Of a stretch of DNA of 7,252 nucleotides, positions 5,230 through 7,252 are shown in pieces. Position 1 is the first letter of the stretch; each line of letters starts with the position of its first letter. The notes under the pieces were generated by a model that worked only from the letters and a program-made list of their open reading frames with translations, ran no database searches and was not told the DNA's origin. The stretch covers positions 1-7,252 of the forward strand of contig JBBQFB010000197.1 in NCBI GenBank assembly GCA_038321545.1, in the 5' to 3' direction. A program made the position numbers and the translations under genes. The stretch is from VFJZ01 sp038321545. Lineage in GTDB: Bacteria > Actinomycetota > Thermoleophilia > Gaiellales > F1-60-MAGs149.

Positions 5230-6281
5230 GCGGCGAGACCCGCGAGCTCGCGGCGCTGCGCGAGCCGGCGGAGCGCGCCGGACTCGATCTGGCGGACCCG
5301 CTCGGACGTGAGGCTGAGCTGCTCGCCGATCTCCTTCAGCGTCGCGGGATCTTCTCCGTCGAGGCCGTAGCGGCGCACCAGCACGGTGCGCTCGATCTCG
5401 GTGAGCGTCTCCATCGCGTCGCGGAGAGCGTCCTTCGCGTTGGCCGCGAAGATCTCGTCGGTCGGCTCGTTCTCGTCGGTGCCGATCAGCTCGTGGGCAG
5501 CGGTGCCGCCCTCGTCGCCGACGGGCTGGTCGAGGCTCATGACGGTGCGAGCTGCCTCGCGGACGGCGCGCACCTCGTCGGTCGACAGGCGAGCCGCGGT
5601 AGCGACTTCCTGGTCGTCCGGCAGCCGGCCGAGCTTGCCCGTGAGATCGCGCTCGACGCGGCTGACGCGCCGCTCGCGCTCGATGACGTGCACGGGCAGC
5701 CGGATCGCCCGGGAGCGATTCTGGATGCCGCGGTCGACGGCCTGGCGAATCCACCACGTGGCGTACGTGGAGAACTTGTGGCCGCGCCGCCAATCGAACT
5801 TCTCGACCGCGCGGATGAGCCCGAGCATGCCCTCCTGGATGAGATCCAGGAACGACAGGTCATGGGTGCCGCGGTACTTCTTCGCGATCGACACGACGAG
5901 GCGCAGGTTGGACGTGATCATCCGCTCCTTGGCAGCCGGGTCGCCGCGCTCGATGCGCTTCGCGAGCTCGATCTCCTCGCGGGCGGTGAGCAGCGGGTAG
6001 CGGCCGATCTGCTGCAGGAACAGATCGAGCGAGTCGTCCGGAACGCCACCACCGGTCGAAGTGGGAGCGGCAACGGGCGCGACGGCTGCGGGAGCGGCCT
6101 CGACCTCTCGAATCTCGATGCCGTGCGACTCGAAGAGCGCATTCAGCTCGTCGAGGTCGCTGCGATCGAGCTCGAGGGCCTCGGTGAGCTCTCGAACCTC
6201 TTCGGCCCGCACGAACCCGTCGTCCGAGCCACGGACGAGGAGTGCGTCGAGTTGTGCAGTGGTAACCGTCTGATCTGTCAT
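5226..6281 (-). CDS. RNA polymerase sigma-70 factor, RpoD/SigA-like
   Basis: The 351-residue sigma factor has the full primary-type layout. Region 1.1-like sequence covers residues about 8-58 (AQLDALLVRGSDDGFVRAEE), then an Ala/Pro linker to about 80. Region 1.2 is DSLDLFLQQIGRYPLLTA (83-100), and region 2 covers about 124-199, with SNLRLVVSIAKKYRG, DLIQEGMLGLIRAVEKFDW and FSTYATWWIRQAV. Region 3 spans about 200-265. Region 4.2 has the helix-turn-helix TLKEIGEQLSLTSERVRQIE (314-333). It directs core polymerase to -35/-10 promoters. The C-terminus ends ...LRRLAQRRELAGLAA and lacks the HPSRSRKLKDFL-type tail usual in SigA, so it may be a group 2 paralogue rather than the housekeeping factor; no symbol is given. 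ATG start at 6281 with only AGG about 9 nt upstream. It is transcribed toward the SIS gene, and the two stop codons overlap. Confidence 0.92.
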   Translation of the reverse strand: MTDQTVTTAQLDALLVRGSDDGFVRAEEVRELTEALELDRSDLDELNALFESHGIEIREVEAAPAAVAPVAAPTSTGGGVPDDSLDLFLQQIGRYPLLTAREEIELAKRIERGDPAAKERMITSNLRLVVSIAKKYRGTHDLSFLDLIQEGMLGLIRAVEKFDWRRGHKFSTYATWWIRQAVDRGIQNRSRAIRLPVHVIERERRVSRVERDLTGKLGRLPDDQEVATAARLSTDEVRAVREAARTVMSLDQPVGDEGGTAAHELIGTDENEPTDEIFAANAKDALRDAMETLTEIERTVLVRRYGLDGEDPATLKEIGEQLSLTSERVRQIESGALRRLAQRRELAGLAA

Positions 6282-6574
6282 TGAGATATGCCTATTCGGC
6301 GGCAGCCCGGGGGTTCCTGGCAGCCTTGTTAATGGGTATACGCACGTTCACCCGGTCCGGTTGTACCCCCACGCCCAGACCGATTCTTCTGGAAGTTCAT
6401 CCACCGCAGTCCGGGGGCTTTGCCAGTCCACCCGTATTAATGGATTCGGTTGTTCAAACGTACGGCCCGACTAAGTTGTTCCCGGTTCCGGCGGCGTTGA
6501 GGTTGCGTTAAGAACCCGGCGACGCTGGGCCGCCACATCCGTCATCCCCTCGGCGACCGGAACCGAAACGTCCG
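6282..6574. other. Intergenic region upstream of the sigma factor gene
   Basis: This 293-bp stretch separates the oxidoreductase stop from the sigma-factor start; both genes are on the minus strand. It is clearly more AT-rich than its surroundings between about 6320 and 6515, as expected for a control region. On the minus strand, TATACC (complement of 6335-6340) could be a -10 about 55 nt before the sigma ATG, but the hexamer 17 nt upstream (CAACCG) is a poor -35. Nearer the oxidoreductase, GGCGA (6518-6522) and CCGCC (6530-6534) form a short stem. Read on the minus strand it is followed by GGGTTCTTAA, a weak terminator candidate. CGGTTCCGG (6483-6491) and CCGGAACCG (6557-6565) are a perfect 9-bp inverted repeat around this area. 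No small gene is convincing. Confidence 0.5.
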
Positions 6575-7252
6575 TCAGACCCGCGCTACCTCGACCCGGC
6601 AATCGTTGAACGTCGGCGCAGCGCCGAGGCGGGTGAGCAGCTGGGGTGTGGCCGCCTGAGGTGAAACGCCGTTCGCGTAATCGCTATTCCACCAGCCCAT
6701 CGGCGCCACCACGACGCCCGGCCGGGCCTCGTCGGACACGACCGCGCGGCACTGGAAGGCACCGCGGTCGTTGGCGACGCGCACGTGGTCGCCGTCGGCG
6801 ATCCCGCGCGCGGCCGCATCACCGTCGTTGAGGTAGACCATCGGCTCGGGCTGCGCGGCGTGCTGCCGGACGCCGTTGGCGAACGTCGAATTGAGGAACA
6901 GGTGCGTCTTCGGCGTCAGCAGCGCCAAGGGCAGGCGCAGAGCCAGATCGGCATCGGCCACCTCGGCCGGCGGGTCGTAGTGCGGCAGGGGATCGATGCC
7001 CTCGGCAACCAGCGATTCGGCGCGCAGCTCGAGCTTTCCCGACGGCGTGCGGAAGCCGCCCTCGGCGTGCGGCAGCGGTCCCTGGCCGAGGTCGATCTTG
7101 GTGAACCCGCGCGCGTGCAGGTCGGCCGCGTCGATGGACGACGGCGCGGCGGCCAGCACCTCGGCCAGCATCGCCGCATCGGTCTCACGGAAGGCCGGGT
7201 CGTCGAGCCCGAGCCGCGCGGCCAGCCGCCGGAAGATCTCGCTGTTCGGCTG
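6575..7252 (-). CDS. Molybdopterin oxidoreductase, C-terminal part (partial)
   Basis: The frame is open from the right edge (first in-window residues QPNSEIFRRLAARLGL) to TGA at 6577-6575, giving 226 residues of a larger protein whose N-terminal part lies beyond the window. PNSEIFRRLA, FRTPSGKLELRAESL and the C-terminal molydopterin-dinucleotide-binding domain (TPKTHLFLNSTFANGVRQ, DAAARGIADGDHVRVANDRG, RPGVVVAPMGWWNSDYANG) place it in the DMSO-reductase/formate-dehydrogenase superfamily. Such enzymes bind a bis-molybdopterin guanine dinucleotide and usually an N-terminal Fe-S cluster. The cluster ligands and metal ligand are outside the window, so the substrate cannot be assigned. An internal ATG at 7171 is not the true start because family sequence continues upstream of it. 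It precedes the sigma gene on the same strand, but 293 bp apart, so probably not one operon. Confidence 0.88.
   Translation of the reverse strand, partial: QPNSEIFRRLAARLGLDDPAFRETDAAMLAEVLAAAPSSIDAADLHARGFTKIDLGQGPLPHAEGGFRTPSGKLELRAESLVAEGIDPLPHYDPPAEVADADLALRLPLALLTPKTHLFLNSTFANGVRQHAAQPEPMVYLNDGDAAARGIADGDHVRVANDRGAFQCRAVVSDEARPGVVVAPMGWWNSDYANGVSPQAATPQLLTRLGAAPTFNDCRVEVARV

Noticed and set aside
6281..6511. Small plus-strand gene of 76 codons upstream of the sigma factor
   Set aside because: There is no convincing ribosome binding site and no recognisable sequence, and it lies in the AT-rich control region of a minus-strand gene.

Overview
This is a high-GC window, about 70% G+C by eye. 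Starts are mostly GTG with short purine-rich Shine-Dalgarno sequences, and the genes are tightly packed. Protein content fits Actinomycetota: a maltokinase/glucosamine-kinase-type enzyme, an EntS-like MFS transporter and a sigma-70 factor with region 1.1. The class Thermoleophilia is a plausible but unproven guess. No rRNA, tRNA, CRISPR array, insertion sequence or complete mobile element was seen.

Layout. Positions 1-266 carry no supportable gene. They hold two copies of an 84-bp imperfect direct repeat 131 bp apart, each built around the palindrome GGTGCCTGGCACC. Positions 267-1473 (minus) encode an MFS_3-type transporter whose frame is broken near the 3' end, inside a small inverted repeat. 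Positions 1482-1591 form a very long imperfect palindrome, with about 46 nt per arm, between the transporter and a divergent plus-strand operon. The operon runs: a GT1-type glycosyltransferase (1629-2912), a maltokinase/glucosamine-kinase-like sugar kinase (2931-4280) and a GlmS-type SIS-domain sugar-phosphate isomerase without a glutaminase domain (4288-5229). Its last stop codon overlaps the stop of a convergent sigma-70 factor (5226-6281, minus) through a shared CTAG. A 293-bp, more AT-rich intergenic stretch follows. The window ends with the C-terminal part of a molybdopterin oxidoreductase (6575-7252, minus) that runs off the right edge.

How the genes may work together. The kinase and isomerase are 7 nt apart and make chemical sense as a pair: a (amino)sugar is phosphorylated, then its 6-phosphate is isomerised or deaminated. 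Upstream lie a glycosyltransferase and a divergent exporter-like MFS protein. An amino-sugar uptake or diversion module linked to glycosylation and export of a small molecule is a reasonable hypothesis. The substrates are not readable from sequence. The most unusual features are the giant palindrome in the divergent control region, the loss of the usual catalytic His motif in the glycosyltransferase, and the frame break in the transporter.
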